From contig DAOPJM010000001.1 in the NCBI GenBank assembly GCA_035399665.1, positions 95,410-159,409 on the forward strand: DNA of 64,000 nt, read 5' to 3'. A model generated the notes under the pieces. That model was not told where the DNA came from and ran no database searches. It worked only from the letters and a program-made list of their open reading frames with translations. This DNA is from DAOPJM01 sp035399665 (GTDB lineage: Bacteria > Bacillota > Clostridia > Christensenellales > CAG-138). Shown piece by piece: positions 42,482 to 51,672 of this stretch (the stretch's first letter is position 1; each line of letters starts with the position of its first letter). Both the position numbers and the translations under genes were made by a program.

Positions 42482-43409
42482 CGAAGCCCTCCAAGTCGTG
42501 TGCCATCTGCGCTATGCGCTTTAGGCGGTGGTTCATGCCGGACTTGTGTATGCCGGCAAGGCGCGCAAGCTCCGAGAGCGTGGCGGTTGGGTGCGCCTGC
42601 CGCAATTCCGCGGCCTCGCGCAGAGAATCGGGCAAATCCTCCGAAGCCGTATGACGAAGCACACATTGTATCTGGCTAATCTGCCTTGCACAAGCCGTGA
42701 CCTGCTTGTCAAGGTTGGAGGTCTCGCAGTTGCTTCTGCGGTTGATGTAGTTGGATATGTCCTTCTGAACCCTTATATCCTCAAAGCGCATGGCCGAATT
42801 GGGTGCGCCGCAAAGCACCATGAAGCCGCTCACGCCGTCGCCCTCGTTGAGATAGACTATGAAGCGGGACTTGCGCTTTGCGACCTTGGCGTCCAAGGTA
42901 AAGGACGCGACAAGGGCGCAGAGAAAGTTTGCAAGCTCAGCGTTTCGGCAGATAAGCTCCAAACGATAGCCGCTGTCGGGATCGCACATGGTTCCCGCGC
43001 CTAAGAAGTAACCGCGTATAAAGGCTCTGCTGCAATCCTCGTCGGGTAAAAGATAGTCGGGCGGGGTCTGCATGATGCGAACGCCGTCCTCGCCGTCGAT
43101 GAGTATGCCCAAGTCGTTCAGCATACGGCCGACCTCGCTGCCCGAAAGGGTCACGGTAAACAGTGGAACGCTCTTATGCTCCTGCACCCTTTGGCTCATG
43201 GTAATATCGACTTGGTAAAGCGTTTCCGCAAGCTGCATAATATGCTTTGCGGTGCGAAGATACTCCGTGCTGTAAACGAGCTTTGGCAAGCGCCCAAGAC
43301 GAATAGAAGCGCAGCTGAAGGTAAGCCCGCCAAGCTGAGCAAGCTTGATTGCGGCCCCGTGCGGTCTGTTGTCCAGTATCTCCGTTCTTATGTCGTTGGC
43401 AAAGCCCAT
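42474..43409 (-). CDS. whiA: DNA-binding protein WhiA
   Basis: A 311-residue protein: an N-terminal LAGLIDADG-like half (RGYFLGAGTMCDP) and a C-terminal helix-turn-helix (TATLSELARLAGIHKSGMNHRLKRI). WhiA affects cell division and chromosome segregation in Firmicutes and sporulation in actinobacteria. It follows rapZ with only 43 bases between; the yvcK gene normally found between them is missing. Confidence 0.95.
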   Translation of the reverse strand: MGFANDIRTEILDNRPHGAAIKLAQLGGLTFSCASIRLGRLPKLVYSTEYLRTAKHIMQLAETLYQVDITMSQRVQEHKSVPLFTVTLSGSEVGRMLNDLGILIDGEDGVRIMQTPPDYLLPDEDCSRAFIRGYFLGAGTMCDPDSGYRLELICRNAELANFLCALVASFTLDAKVAKRKSRFIVYLNEGDGVSGFMVLCGAPNSAMRFEDIRVQKDISNYINRRSNCETSNLDKQVTACARQISQIQCVLRHTASEDLPDSLREAAELRQAHPTATLSELARLAGIHKSGMNHRLKRIAQMAHDLEGFDG

Positions 43410-43452
43410 CGCTAAGCTCCTTACCCCGTTGTTGAATTAACTAAGCTAAAAA

Positions 43453-44340
43453 TCAGGTCGTCGGGAAGCGCTCCGAGATGTCCTGCGCCTCAAGCCTTAA
43501 ATCCCTGTGGTAGACCCTTGCCCTGAACCCGCGCTCCTTTAGCATGGTGAACAGCTGCTCGGCGGCCACGACAGAACGATGTCTGCCGCCCGTACACCCG
43601 CAGCAAACGCGGATGAGGTGCTTGTCCTGCTTGTCAAAGAGTGGTACGGTGTTGGCGATTATCTCGCATTGCGCCTTGAGGTACTCCGCGACATAAGGCT
43701 CACCCAGCACGAAGTCGCGCACGGGCTTGTCCAGTCCCGAAAGCTGCCTAAGCTCCGCATGGTAGAAGGGGTTATCGCAGAAGCGCATATCGAGTATGAT
43801 GTCCGCGTCAACGGGAACGCCGCGCTTGTAGCCGAAGCTTGACACCACGAGCGACACCTCCTCAACGCCCGTTTCGGGTATGAAGCGGTGTATCGCGGAG
43901 GAAAGCTGCCTCGGCTTCAGCTCGCTTGTATCAAGGATGAAGCTTGACATATCGCGCATATCCTGCAGGTACAGCCTTTCACGCTTGATGCCCGATTCCG
44001 CGTCGCCCGAATCGCCGAGCGGATGACGGCGGCGCGTCTCGTTGTAGCGGTTTCGAAGTACATCGTCTCGGGCGTCCAAAAACAGTATGTCATAGGGAAC
44101 GGGAACGTCGCGTATGGCCTTGACCATGGCGGCGGGGCTGCCCGAAAGCAGAGCTTCCCTGCTGTCCACGGTCGCGGCGGCGTTCACTATGGGCGGCTTC
44201 GCGCCCTCGCACAGCGCGACGAAGTCACCGAGCATGGAGCTTGGCAGGTTGTCCACGCAGAAGAACCCCAGCTCCTCAAGCGCGTTTAGGGTAAGCGACT
44301 TGCCCGCTCCGCTCATGCCTGAGACTATCAACAGCTTCAT
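43453..44340 (-). CDS. rapZ: nucleotide-binding protein RapZ (YvcJ)
   Basis: A 295-residue protein. Walker A is GMSGAGKSLTLNALEELG, the next strand has FCVDNLP, and the C-terminal domain has CCGCTGGRHRSV. Firmicute YvcJ binds and hydrolyses nucleotides and in E. coli RapZ controls the small RNA GlmZ. Between murB (three bases upstream) and whiA. Confidence 0.95.
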   Translation of the reverse strand: MKLLIVSGMSGAGKSLTLNALEELGFFCVDNLPSSMLGDFVALCEGAKPPIVNAAATVDSREALLSGSPAAMVKAIRDVPVPYDILFLDARDDVLRNRYNETRRRHPLGDSGDAESGIKRERLYLQDMRDMSSFILDTSELKPRQLSSAIHRFIPETGVEEVSLVVSSFGYKRGVPVDADIILDMRFCDNPFYHAELRQLSGLDKPVRDFVLGEPYVAEYLKAQCEIIANTVPLFDKQDKHLIRVCCGCTGGRHRSVVAAEQLFTMLKERGFRARVYHRDLRLEAQDISERFPTT

Positions 44341-44343
44341 AGT

Positions 44344-45246
44344 TTACCTCCCGTCAGAGAAACGCTTGATCTCGCACTCCAGTGAAACGCCATAGCGTTC
44401 AAGCACGCGCTCCTTGATTATCTCAATAAGCTTTAATACGTCGCCGCAAGTTGCGCCGCCCACGTTCACAATGAAGCCTGCGTGCTTTGGCGAGACCTGC
44501 GCCCCGCCGACGGTGAAGCCCTTTAAGCCGCAGCCCTCGATGAGCGCGCCCGCGAAATACCCCTCCGGACGCTTAAAGACGCTGCCCGCCGATGGGTATT
44601 CGAGCGGCTGCTTTTCACGGCGAAGGTTCATGCAGCGCTGCATTTCCGTAAGCGGATCGGGCGAGCGTTCAAGCAGGAATTCCGCTTCGACTATGACGGA
44701 GGCGGGGAAGGCGTAGACGCTGCGCCTGTACCCAAGGTCGTCCTTTTGCACCGTGACCCACTGCAAAACGCCGTCTTTTAGGACGCGCACCCTTTTAAGC
44801 ACGTCGGCAATCTCCGAGCCGTAAGCGCCCGCGTTCATCGCGCAAGCGCCGCCGACGCTGCCGGGGATACCGCAAAGCCGTTCAAGCCCTGAAAGCTGTC
44901 GCTCCACGCTCTCGCGAGCGAGGGCACAGAGTGAGCCTGCGGCGCAGGCCACAACCCTTTCACCATCCCATACGGGAGGGTGTAGGGGGGTGTCCAAGCG
45001 AATAATCAGCCCGTCAAAGCCCGAATCGTCCGCTAAGATGTTACTGCCCTTGCCGAGTAAAAAGCAGGGCATATCGGCTTCTTCGGCAATCCTTAGAGCT
45101 TCTGCGACGTCCTCATAGCCGCGTGGACGCAGTACGAAGGCGGCAGGCCCGCCTATCCCAAAGCTTGTAAGCCTGCTTAGGGCTATGTTTTCCTCCGCGC
45201 CGAGGGTCAAAAGCCGTGAGCGCGTCTTTTCGCTAAAACTATACAT
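44344..45246 (-). CDS. murB: UDP-N-acetylenolpyruvoylglucosamine reductase
   Basis: A 300-residue FAD enzyme that makes UDP-MurNAc in peptidoglycan synthesis. The FAD site shows LGKGSNILADDSGF, then GIPGSVGGACAMNAGAYG; the catalytic Ser lies in GYRRSVYAF; YPSAGSVFKRP and the final VGGAQVSPKHAGFIVN are conserved. Type II by length. The start codon lies six bases after a TATAAT box and has no ribosome binding site, so a leaderless transcript is likely. Confidence 0.96.
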   Translation of the reverse strand: MYSFSEKTRSRLLTLGAEENIALSRLTSFGIGGPAAFVLRPRGYEDVAEALRIAEEADMPCFLLGKGSNILADDSGFDGLIIRLDTPLHPPVWDGERVVACAAGSLCALARESVERQLSGLERLCGIPGSVGGACAMNAGAYGSEIADVLKRVRVLKDGVLQWVTVQKDDLGYRRSVYAFPASVIVEAEFLLERSPDPLTEMQRCMNLRREKQPLEYPSAGSVFKRPEGYFAGALIEGCGLKGFTVGGAQVSPKHAGFIVNVGGATCGDVLKLIEIIKERVLERYGVSLECEIKRFSDGR

Positions 45247-45252
45247 ACATCC

Positions 45253-45281
45253 ATTATAGCAAATACTTCATCCGTAAACAA
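45253..45281 (-). promoter_or_regulatory. promoter of the murB operon giving a leaderless transcript
   Basis: Minus-strand -35 TTGTTT (45276-45281), 17-base spacer, -10 TATAAT (45253-45258). The ATG (45246-45244) begins six bases further on. The -35 box overlaps the end of the upstream gene. Confidence 0.65.
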
Positions 45282-46251
45282 GCTCAAAACGCTCTTTGAA
45301 GCGGATTTTTGCGTTATCGTCGCCGCTCACGGCAAACATGGCGTCGCTGTCCAATTCGCCCTTGTGCGTATACAGCAGGAAGGGGTCAGGCGCAAGCGGC
45401 TGTGCGTATACCTCAGTGAGCATTTGCAGCGTACTGTCAATGAACGTGTCAGCCCTGTCAGCCAAGACCCCGAACGCGCCAAGCTCGTTCACCGCTTCCT
45501 GCGCCTTGGGGGTGAGCAGCCATTCAAAGAAGCGTTCAGCGATGTACGCGGACTTGTCGGACGCGCCCCTGTACACCCCAAGGTACATCACAAGGTCGGT
45601 GCAGTTGTCAAGCGCCGAGGGCTTAGTTGCGGAAAGCTCTCTGACCTTGCCAAGCTCGGATAGATCCGTCACCCACGCTTTCGCCTTCTTCAGCTGTGCG
45701 CATTGCCCGACAAGTCCAAGCCTTGCGGCGTTCACGCCGTTTATATAAAGCTCGCCGCTCTGCATAAGGTCAGCAAGCTCTGTGTCGGCGTTATCCTTTA
45801 CAACGAAATACCCGCTGTAAAAATAGGGTACGGCATAGGGGGAGACGTGAAGCCCCGTTTTGAGCTTTGGTAGCTCCATGTCAAGGGGCAATAGCTGTTC
45901 CTCATACAGCAGCCCCGCCGAGAAGGAGCAGCAGTCAGGCTCTCTGCCGTACTCAAGCCGCTCCGCAAACTCATCAACGCTCATGCCTGTCACCTGGATG
46001 TACATGCCGGGGTTGGCCTTCATGAACAGGGCGGCCTGACGCTTCAGCATATTGGTGACGCTGCCCGAATAGCTTCGAAAGCCGACAATATGATACATCA
46101 CGGCCGTACCGCAAACGCGGCGCTCCTTATGCGCGTAGAGGGTCTGAATCATGCTTCTGCTGTCCGCGTCTATGAGCTTGAGCGGGAGAACGACAATGAC
46201 GAAGAGCAGCAGCAGCGCGGCTACGAACCGCAAGGTATGAGTTTTATTCAT
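45268..46251 (-). CDS. exported solute-binding-like protein
   Basis: A 327-residue protein with an N-terminal signal anchor (about residues 7-27). RQAALFMKANPGMYIQVTGMSVDEF and FFEWLLTPKAQEAVNELGAFGVL resemble the extracellular solute-binding proteins of sugar ABC transporters (SBP_bac family), but the lipoprotein Cys is missing and no permease or ATPase gene is adjacent. The ligand is unknown. Divergent from the spoIIA operon. Confidence 0.7.
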   Translation of the reverse strand: MNKTHTLRFVAALLLLFVIVVLPLKLIDADSRSMIQTLYAHKERRVCGTAVMYHIVGFRSYSGSVTNMLKRQAALFMKANPGMYIQVTGMSVDEFAERLEYGREPDCCSFSAGLLYEEQLLPLDMELPKLKTGLHVSPYAVPYFYSGYFVVKDNADTELADLMQSGELYINGVNAARLGLVGQCAQLKKAKAWVTDLSELGKVRELSATKPSALDNCTDLVMYLGVYRGASDKSAYIAERFFEWLLTPKAQEAVNELGAFGVLADRADTFIDSTLQMLTEVYAQPLAPDPFLLYTHKGELDSDAMFAVSGDDNAKIRFKERFELVYG

Positions 46252-46369
46252 GTATTAAGTCTATGCCGTGAGGATTAGTGCGTATTCGCCTAAAGCAGAC
46301 GAGTTTCGAAGCAGGGCGGGAAAAGCCCCAAGGAGAACCTATTACAGGAGAAGTTTATTCGGAGGCGCT

Positions 46370-46675
46370 ATGGACATATACGCAAGCAAGAGAGGTCCTA
46401 AGCTCAGCGTAAGGCTGGTAGGCGAACTGGATCATCACAGCGCGGACAAGGCTCGTGTAATGATGGATACCATGCTGCACGATTTGTCCGTGAGGGAATT
46501 GGTAATGGATTTTTCTGACGTGAGCTTCATGGACAGCGCGGGGCTGGGTACCATACTCGGAAGGTATCGTAAGCTTGCTTTGCGCGGCGGAAAGCTCACC
46601 GTTACGGGGGTCTCGGACTCCATTGACAGGATATTCAGGATGTCCGGACTTTACGCGCTCGTGGAACGCCGTTAG
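46370..46675 (+). CDS. spoIIAA: anti-sigma F factor antagonist
   Basis: A 101-residue STAS-domain protein. FMDSAGLGTILGR contains the Ser that SpoIIAB phosphorylates. Dephosphorylated SpoIIAA binds SpoIIAB and frees sigma F in the forespore. GGAGG lies right before the ATG at 46370; the frame is open upstream to 46268 but without a site. First gene of the spoIIA operon. Confidence 0.93.
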   Translation: MDIYASKRGPKLSVRLVGELDHHSADKARVMMDTMLHDLSVRELVMDFSDVSFMDSAGLGTILGRYRKLALRGGKLTVTGVSDSIDRIFRMSGLYALVERR

Positions 46676-46683
46676 GAGGTAGC

Positions 46684-47121
46684 ATGATGGAACGCAATGA
46701 AATGGAGATAAGGTTTCTGAGCCTGTCCGAGAACGAGTCCTTCGCGAGAGCCGTGGCCGCCGCGTTCGCCGCAAGGATGAACCCGACCATAGAGCAATTA
46801 TCCGACCTTAGGACGGCGGTATCCGAGGCCGTCACAAACGCTATTATACACGGCTATGAGAACGCCGAGGACGGCATAGTCGAAATGCGCTGCATAAGCG
46901 AGGACGACAGACTGATATGCATAATCAGCGACAAGGGCTGCGGCATAGAGGACATAGAAAAGGCAAGGCTGCCCTTCTACACGAGCAAGCCCGAATTGGA
47001 GCGCTCAGGCATGGGCTTTGCGGTTATGGAAGCGTTCACCGACAGCATGGACGTAAGCTCAAAGATGGGCGAGGGAACCACCGTTAACATGACCAAGAGA
47101 CTTGGGCGGAATGCCGAGTGA
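46684..47121 (+). CDS. spoIIAB: anti-sigma F factor (serine kinase)
   Basis: A 145-residue GHKL kinase. N-box EAVTNAIIHGYEN, G1 box DKGCGIEDIEKA and G2 box GMGFAVME are present. It binds sigma F and phosphorylates SpoIIAA. Two ATGs are adjacent (46684 and 46687) with GGAGGT ahead. Overlaps sigF by about eleven bases. Confidence 0.95.
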   Translation: MMERNEMEIRFLSLSENESFARAVAAAFAARMNPTIEQLSDLRTAVSEAVTNAIIHGYENAEDGIVEMRCISEDDRLICIISDKGCGIEDIEKARLPFYTSKPELERSGMGFAVMEAFTDSMDVSSKMGEGTTVNMTKRLGRNAE

Positions 47122-47824
47122 GGATTTCGCGGCCAAGCTCCAAAGGGCTAAGGACGGCGATGCGGAGGCGGAAAATGAGCTTCTGACGGAGAATATGCCG
47201 CTTGTGTACGCCATATCCAAGCGCTATTACAACAGGGGCGCGGACGCGGACGACCTAAAGCAGCTGGGCGCGATAGGGCTGCTCAAGGCGATACGCCGCT
47301 TCGACCCCTCGTTTGGCGTATGCTTTTCCACCTATGCCGTGCCGCTTATAGCGGGAGAAATCAAGCGCTTCTTGCGCGACGACGGCATGGTCAAGTATTC
47401 AAGGAGCCAAAAGGAGCTTGCATATAAGCTCAAGCGTTTGCAGGATTCGCAGGAGAATATATGCATAGAGGACGCCGCGAGGCTGCTGAACGTCACCCCG
47501 CAGGACGCGGCGGCGGCTCTTGGCTCGGCGGAATCCGCTCTTTCGCTTGACGCGCCCACAAACGAGGACGGCATGACAATTTCAGAGAGCTTGGGCAGGG
47601 ACGATTGGGAGAGCGTCAACGACTCCCTGTTCATCAAGGACATGGTGAACGCCCTGCCGCAAAAGGAGCGGCTGTTGATAGAGCTGCGATTCTTCTCGGA
47701 GCTGACCCAAAAGGAGGCGGCAAATCGGCTCGGAATATCGCAGGCGCAGGCGTCGCGCCTTGAGCGGCGCGTTTTAACGTTAATGTCAAATGCTGTTCAC
47801 AATTTAGAGCCACCAAGGACATGA
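47111..47824 (+). CDS. sigF: RNA polymerase sigma F factor
   Basis: A 237-residue forespore sigma factor. Region 2 has DADDLKQLGAIGLLKAIRRFD and FSTYAVPLIAGEIKRFLRDD; region 4 has LTQKEAANRLGISQAQASRLERR. The order after spoIIAA-spoIIAB identifies it as sigma F. The ATG at 47111 overlaps the spoIIAB stop; a TTG at 47102 is the alternative start, and neither has a strong site. Confidence 0.95.
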   Translation: MPSEDFAAKLQRAKDGDAEAENELLTENMPLVYAISKRYYNRGADADDLKQLGAIGLLKAIRRFDPSFGVCFSTYAVPLIAGEIKRFLRDDGMVKYSRSQKELAYKLKRLQDSQENICIEDAARLLNVTPQDAAAALGSAESALSLDAPTNEDGMTISESLGRDDWESVNDSLFIKDMVNALPQKERLLIELRFFSELTQKEAANRLGISQAQASRLERRVLTLMSNAVHNLEPPRT

Positions 47825-47849
47825 CATTTACCGAAAGCTGTGATATACT
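47821..47849 (+). promoter_or_regulatory. promoter of the zinc-ribbon membrane protein gene
   Basis: -35 ATGACA (47821-47826), 17-base spacer, -10 TATACT (47844-47849), then a leader of about 30 bases with GGAGG. Confidence 0.6.
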
Positions 47850-47888
47850 CGTACAATCGAACGTAGAGTTATAGCACGGAGGCATTGA

Positions 47889-48320
47889 ATGAGGAACTTC
47901 TTCAGCAGAATCAGGAACAGCATAGCTCGTTTCATGTACGGCAGGTACGGCATGGACGACCTTGGCAAGCTGCTTACAATTTTGGCATGGCCGTTTCTGA
48001 TATTGGGGTATATCCTCTCCTTCTTCGCGGCTTATGCGGCGCAGATAATCTCCATTATACTGTTCATCGCGGCTCTTGGGTGCATCGGCTATTCCATGTT
48101 CAGAATGATGTCCAAGAACTGCTCCGCCCGCTATGCGGAGAATCAGAAGTATCTTGCCAAGAAGAACAGGGTCAAGGCCTACTTTGCGCGTTTTCGCGAC
48201 AAGGAGCATAAGTATTACCGCTGCCCCAAGTGCAAGACCACAACGAGGGTGCCAAAGGGCAAGGGCAAGATACGCATTCGCTGCCCCAAGTGCGGCGAGA
48301 GCTTTATTCGCATGACATAG
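47889..48320 (+). CDS. membrane protein with C-terminal zinc ribbon
   Basis: A 143-residue protein. Two hydrophobic helices occupy about residues 28-75, followed by a basic linker and a zinc ribbon, YRCPKCKTTTRVPKGKGK and RCPKCGES, at the C terminus. The family is recalled as common but uncharacterised in Firmicutes. ACGGAGG lies before the ATG. Four bases separate it from hypE, so the two may be co-transcribed. Confidence 0.8.
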   Translation: MRNFFSRIRNSIARFMYGRYGMDDLGKLLTILAWPFLILGYILSFFAAYAAQIISIILFIAALGCIGYSMFRMMSKNCSARYAENQKYLAKKNRVKAYFARFRDKEHKYYRCPKCKTTTRVPKGKGKIRIRCPKCGESFIRMT

Positions 48321-48324
48321 AGCC

Positions 48325-49170
48325 ATGAGCCGCCCGTTGATATTTGATATACAGCGGTACTGTCTGCACGACGGGAACGGCGTGCGGACTACCATATTCT
48401 TTAAGGGCTGCCCCTTGAGCTGTCTTTGGTGTCACAACCCCGAAGGCATAAGCTACAACAGGCAGCTTTTGTTTTACGCGGAAAGATGCAGACACTGCGA
48501 GCACTGCGCGTCCTGCGGCAAGCCCTGCACCGCCTGCGGCAAATGCGTGGAAGGCTGCAAGGGCGCGGCAAGGGAGATAGCGGGGAAGAGCTACACCGTG
48601 TCGGAGCTGGTCAAAATCTGCAAGCGGGACAAGCCCTATTACAAGGCCTCCAACGGGGGCGTAACACTTTCGGGCGGGGAGGTCATGTCTCAGGACATCG
48701 GCTTTATAACGGAGCTTACAGCAGCTTTGAACGCGGAGGGCATAGAAGTGCTTATCGACACCTCGGGCTGCGCTCCCTTTGAGGCGTTTATATCCGTCGC
48801 CCCCCTTGCAAAGGGCTTCCTGTATGATGTAAAATGTATTGACAGCAGGCTGCATGAAAGGCTCTGTGGAGTTGGCAACGAGAGCATACTCCAAAACCTT
48901 GTGCGGCTAAACTCCATGGGAAGCGATATAGAGCTTCGCGTACCCGTCATAGTGGGCGCGAACGACGCAGACCTGATGAACGCGCCCAAGACACTTTTTG
49001 AGCTTGGGGTGAGGGGCAAGCGCGTGAAGCTGCTCGCCTATCATTCGATGGGGACGGGCAAGGCCCAAAGGCTGGGGCAGACGCAGGTAAGATTTGAGAC
49101 GCCCGATGTGGGGCGGCTTACAAAGCTTCAAAATGAATTTATGAGGTATGGCTATGACTGTGAGTACTGA
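48325..49170 (+). CDS. hypE: glycyl-radical enzyme activase (HypE-type)
   Basis: A 281-residue radical SAM enzyme. GCPLSCLWC is the CxxxCxxC motif for the catalytic 4Fe-4S cluster, and an insert of Cys-rich repeats (CRHCEHC, CTACGKCVEGC) would hold one or two further clusters as in many activases. It abstracts a hydrogen from the glycyl-radical Gly of its partner. The partner gene overlaps its end by 17 bases. No clear ribosome binding site precedes it, so translation probably depends on the upstream gene. Confidence 0.88.
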   Translation: MSRPLIFDIQRYCLHDGNGVRTTIFFKGCPLSCLWCHNPEGISYNRQLLFYAERCRHCEHCASCGKPCTACGKCVEGCKGAAREIAGKSYTVSELVKICKRDKPYYKASNGGVTLSGGEVMSQDIGFITELTAALNAEGIEVLIDTSGCAPFEAFISVAPLAKGFLYDVKCIDSRLHERLCGVGNESILQNLVRLNSMGSDIELRVPVIVGANDADLMNAPKTLFELGVRGKRVKLLAYHSMGTGKAQRLGQTQVRFETPDVGRLTKLQNEFMRYGYDCEY

Positions 49171-51538
49171 TAAGAGGGGCATGAACGACAGGATCAAGCG
49201 TCTTAGGGAACGCAGCGTTACCGCCGAGGTTAGGATTTCGCTTGAACGCGCCGTTATCGAGACCGAGACCGTAAGGGAGCTGGAGGGCAAGGTTTCCGTG
49301 CCTGTCATGCGCGCAAGCGTTTTGAAACGATACATGGAGCAAAGAAAGCTCTACCTTGGCGAGGATGAGCTTATCGCGGGTCAAAAGTGCGACGCGCCTC
49401 AGGCCGCGCCGACCTTCCCGGAGCTTTGCTGCCATACCATGCAAGACCTTGAGGTTATGAATGACAGAGAGCTTATATCCTTTTCGGTGAGCGATGAGGA
49501 CAGGGAGCTTCAAAGGGACGTGGTTATCCCGTTTTGGCGCGGCAGGAGTATGCGCGATCGCGTGTTCTCAAGGATGACCCCGGAGTGGAAGGCCTGCTAT
49601 GAGTGCGGCTTATTCACCGAGTTCATGGAGCAGCGCGGCCCCGGGCATACCGTTGGCTCGGAGAACATCTTCATCAAGGGCTTTGAGGAGCATAAGGAGG
49701 CGATAGCGAACGCCATAGCCGCCCTTGATTTTGAGCATGACGAGCAAGCAGAGGACAGGTTACAGCAGCTTATGGCGATGGACATAGCCTGTGACGCCGT
49801 GATAACCCTGGGAGACAGGTACGCCGCTCTCGCGGAACAGCTTGCAAGCGATTGCAAGGACGAAAAGCGCAGAGCCGAATTGTCAAAGCTTGCCGAGACC
49901 TGCAAGGTTGTTCCGCGTCACGCGCCCCAAACCTTCACTCAAGCTGTTCAGATGTATTGGCTCGTGCATCTTTGCGTGACTACCGAGCTGAACCCCTGGG
50001 ACGCTTACAGCCCGGGCAGGCTTGATCAGCATCTCTATCCCTTCTACAAGCGCGACGTTGAGGCGGGGACGCTGACAAGGGACGGAGCGAAGGAGCTTTT
50101 GGAGTGTCTTTGGGTCAAGTTCAACGACCAGCCCGCGCCGCCAAAGGTGGGCGTGACGCTCAAGGAGAGCAGCACCTATACCGACTTTGCCAACATCAAC
50201 ACGGGCGGAATCACGAAAGACGGCGACGATGGTGTTAATGACGTCAGCTACATAATACTTGACTGCATGGACGAAATGCGCCTGTTACAGCCTTCGAGCA
50301 ACGTTCAGATAAGCTGCAAGACCCCCGACGAGTTCCTTTTAAGGGCCGTTGACATAGCAAGAGAGGGCTGGGGGCAGCCTGCCTTCTACAATACCGAGGC
50401 CATTGTTCAGGAGCTTTTGAACGCGGGAAAGAGCTTGGAGGACGCCCAAAAGGGCGGCGCAAGCGGCTGTGTAGAGACAGGCGCGTTCGGCAACGAGGCT
50501 TACATACTCACGGGCTATTTCAACCTTCCCAAGATACTTGAGATAACCCTCAACAACGGACTTGACCCTGAGAGCGGCAGACAGCTGGGACCAAAGCTTG
50601 GAGGGGCGGAGGACTTTGAAAGCTATGACGCGCTCTTTACGGCGTATAGAAAACAGGTAGAATACTTTGCAAACATCAAGCTCACAGGCTCAAACGTCAT
50701 AGAGGAGCTTTACGCTAAGTTTATGCCCGCGCCGTTCCTGTCCGTTGTCACCAATGACTGCATTAAGCTCGGCAAGGACTACAACGCGGGCGGCGCAAGG
50801 TACAACAGCTCATACCTTCAGGGTGTGGGCATAGGCACGGTCACAGACTGCCTTTCCTCAATCAAGCACAACGTCTTTGAGAAGAAGCGCTTCACCATGG
50901 GCGAGCTTATGGCCGCTATGAAGAATGACTTTATCGGGTGCGAGGATATGCGCGGCGTCATACTCAATCACACCCCGCATTATGGGAACGACGACGACGC
51001 GGCGGACGACATAATGCAAAGCGTGTTCAATATGTACTACAACACCATAACAGGCAGACCCAATTACCGTGGAGGGATGTACAGGGTGAATATGCTTCCC
51101 ACGACCTGTCATGTGTACTTTGGCGAGGTCATGGGCGCGAGCGCGGACGGCAGGCGGGCGCACAAGCCCGTTTCGGAGGGCATTTCGCCCGTTCAGGGCA
51201 ACGACACGAACGGCCCGACGGCTGTCGCGAACTCTGCGGCGAAGATGGATCAGCTGCATACAGGCGGTACTCTGTTGAATCAGAAGTTCACTCCGCAGGC
51301 CGCTTCGGGCGAGAACGGCAGGCGCGGCATAGCTGCGCTCATTCGCGGCTACTTCGCGCAGAACGCGCACCATATACAGTTCAATGTGGTGGACAGGGAG
51401 ACGCTCCTTGCCGCTCAGCGCGACCCCGAAGCTTACCGTGACCTCATAGTGCGCGTCGCGGGCTATTCCGACCACTTCCGCAACCTCTCCAAGGCGCTCC
51501 AGGATGAAATAATAGCCCGAACCGAACAGAGCCTGTAA
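49154..51538 (+). CDS. hypD: trans-4-hydroxy-L-proline dehydratase, glycyl radical enzyme
   Basis: A 794-residue glycyl radical enzyme. GGASGCVETGAFG holds the thiyl Cys (about residue 439) and the Glu two positions on; RVAGYSDHF near residue 770 holds the radical Gly. Long stretches match what is known of clostridial HypD, including LQPSSNVQIS and REGWGQPAFYNTEA. The enzyme dehydrates trans-4-hydroxyproline to a pyrroline, feeding proline-based Stickland metabolism in gut clostridia. The ATG at 49154 has GAGGT six bases upstream and is preferred to 49148. A P5C reductase gene (proC) is not adjacent. Confidence 0.92.
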   Translation: MTVSTDKRGMNDRIKRLRERSVTAEVRISLERAVIETETVRELEGKVSVPVMRASVLKRYMEQRKLYLGEDELIAGQKCDAPQAAPTFPELCCHTMQDLEVMNDRELISFSVSDEDRELQRDVVIPFWRGRSMRDRVFSRMTPEWKACYECGLFTEFMEQRGPGHTVGSENIFIKGFEEHKEAIANAIAALDFEHDEQAEDRLQQLMAMDIACDAVITLGDRYAALAEQLASDCKDEKRRAELSKLAETCKVVPRHAPQTFTQAVQMYWLVHLCVTTELNPWDAYSPGRLDQHLYPFYKRDVEAGTLTRDGAKELLECLWVKFNDQPAPPKVGVTLKESSTYTDFANINTGGITKDGDDGVNDVSYIILDCMDEMRLLQPSSNVQISCKTPDEFLLRAVDIAREGWGQPAFYNTEAIVQELLNAGKSLEDAQKGGASGCVETGAFGNEAYILTGYFNLPKILEITLNNGLDPESGRQLGPKLGGAEDFESYDALFTAYRKQVEYFANIKLTGSNVIEELYAKFMPAPFLSVVTNDCIKLGKDYNAGGARYNSSYLQGVGIGTVTDCLSSIKHNVFEKKRFTMGELMAAMKNDFIGCEDMRGVILNHTPHYGNDDDAADDIMQSVFNMYYNTITGRPNYRGGMYRVNMLPTTCHVYFGEVMGASADGRRAHKPVSEGISPVQGNDTNGPTAVANSAAKMDQLHTGGTLLNQKFTPQAASGENGRRGIAALIRGYFAQNAHHIQFNVVDRETLLAAQRDPEAYRDLIVRVAGYSDHFRNLSKALQDEIIARTEQSL

Positions 51539-51582
51539 GGACAAAGCAAAATCGAACAGGTCAAAATAGCAATGGAAAATAA

Positions 51583-51615
51583 GGGCGTCAGCCGAACAAG
51601 CTCAAGCTGACGCCC
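51583..51615. terminator. terminator between hypD and the F420 ligase-like gene
   Basis: GGGCGTCAGC (51583-51592) and GCTGACGCCC (51606-51615) form a 10-bp stem. The T-rich side favours termination of the minus-strand gene, but the stem also follows hypD. Confidence 0.75.
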
Positions 51616-51672
51616 AATGAGTGTATGTAATGCATAAAGCTTGACGAGCGCTGCCCGCCCCATAAAATGCCG

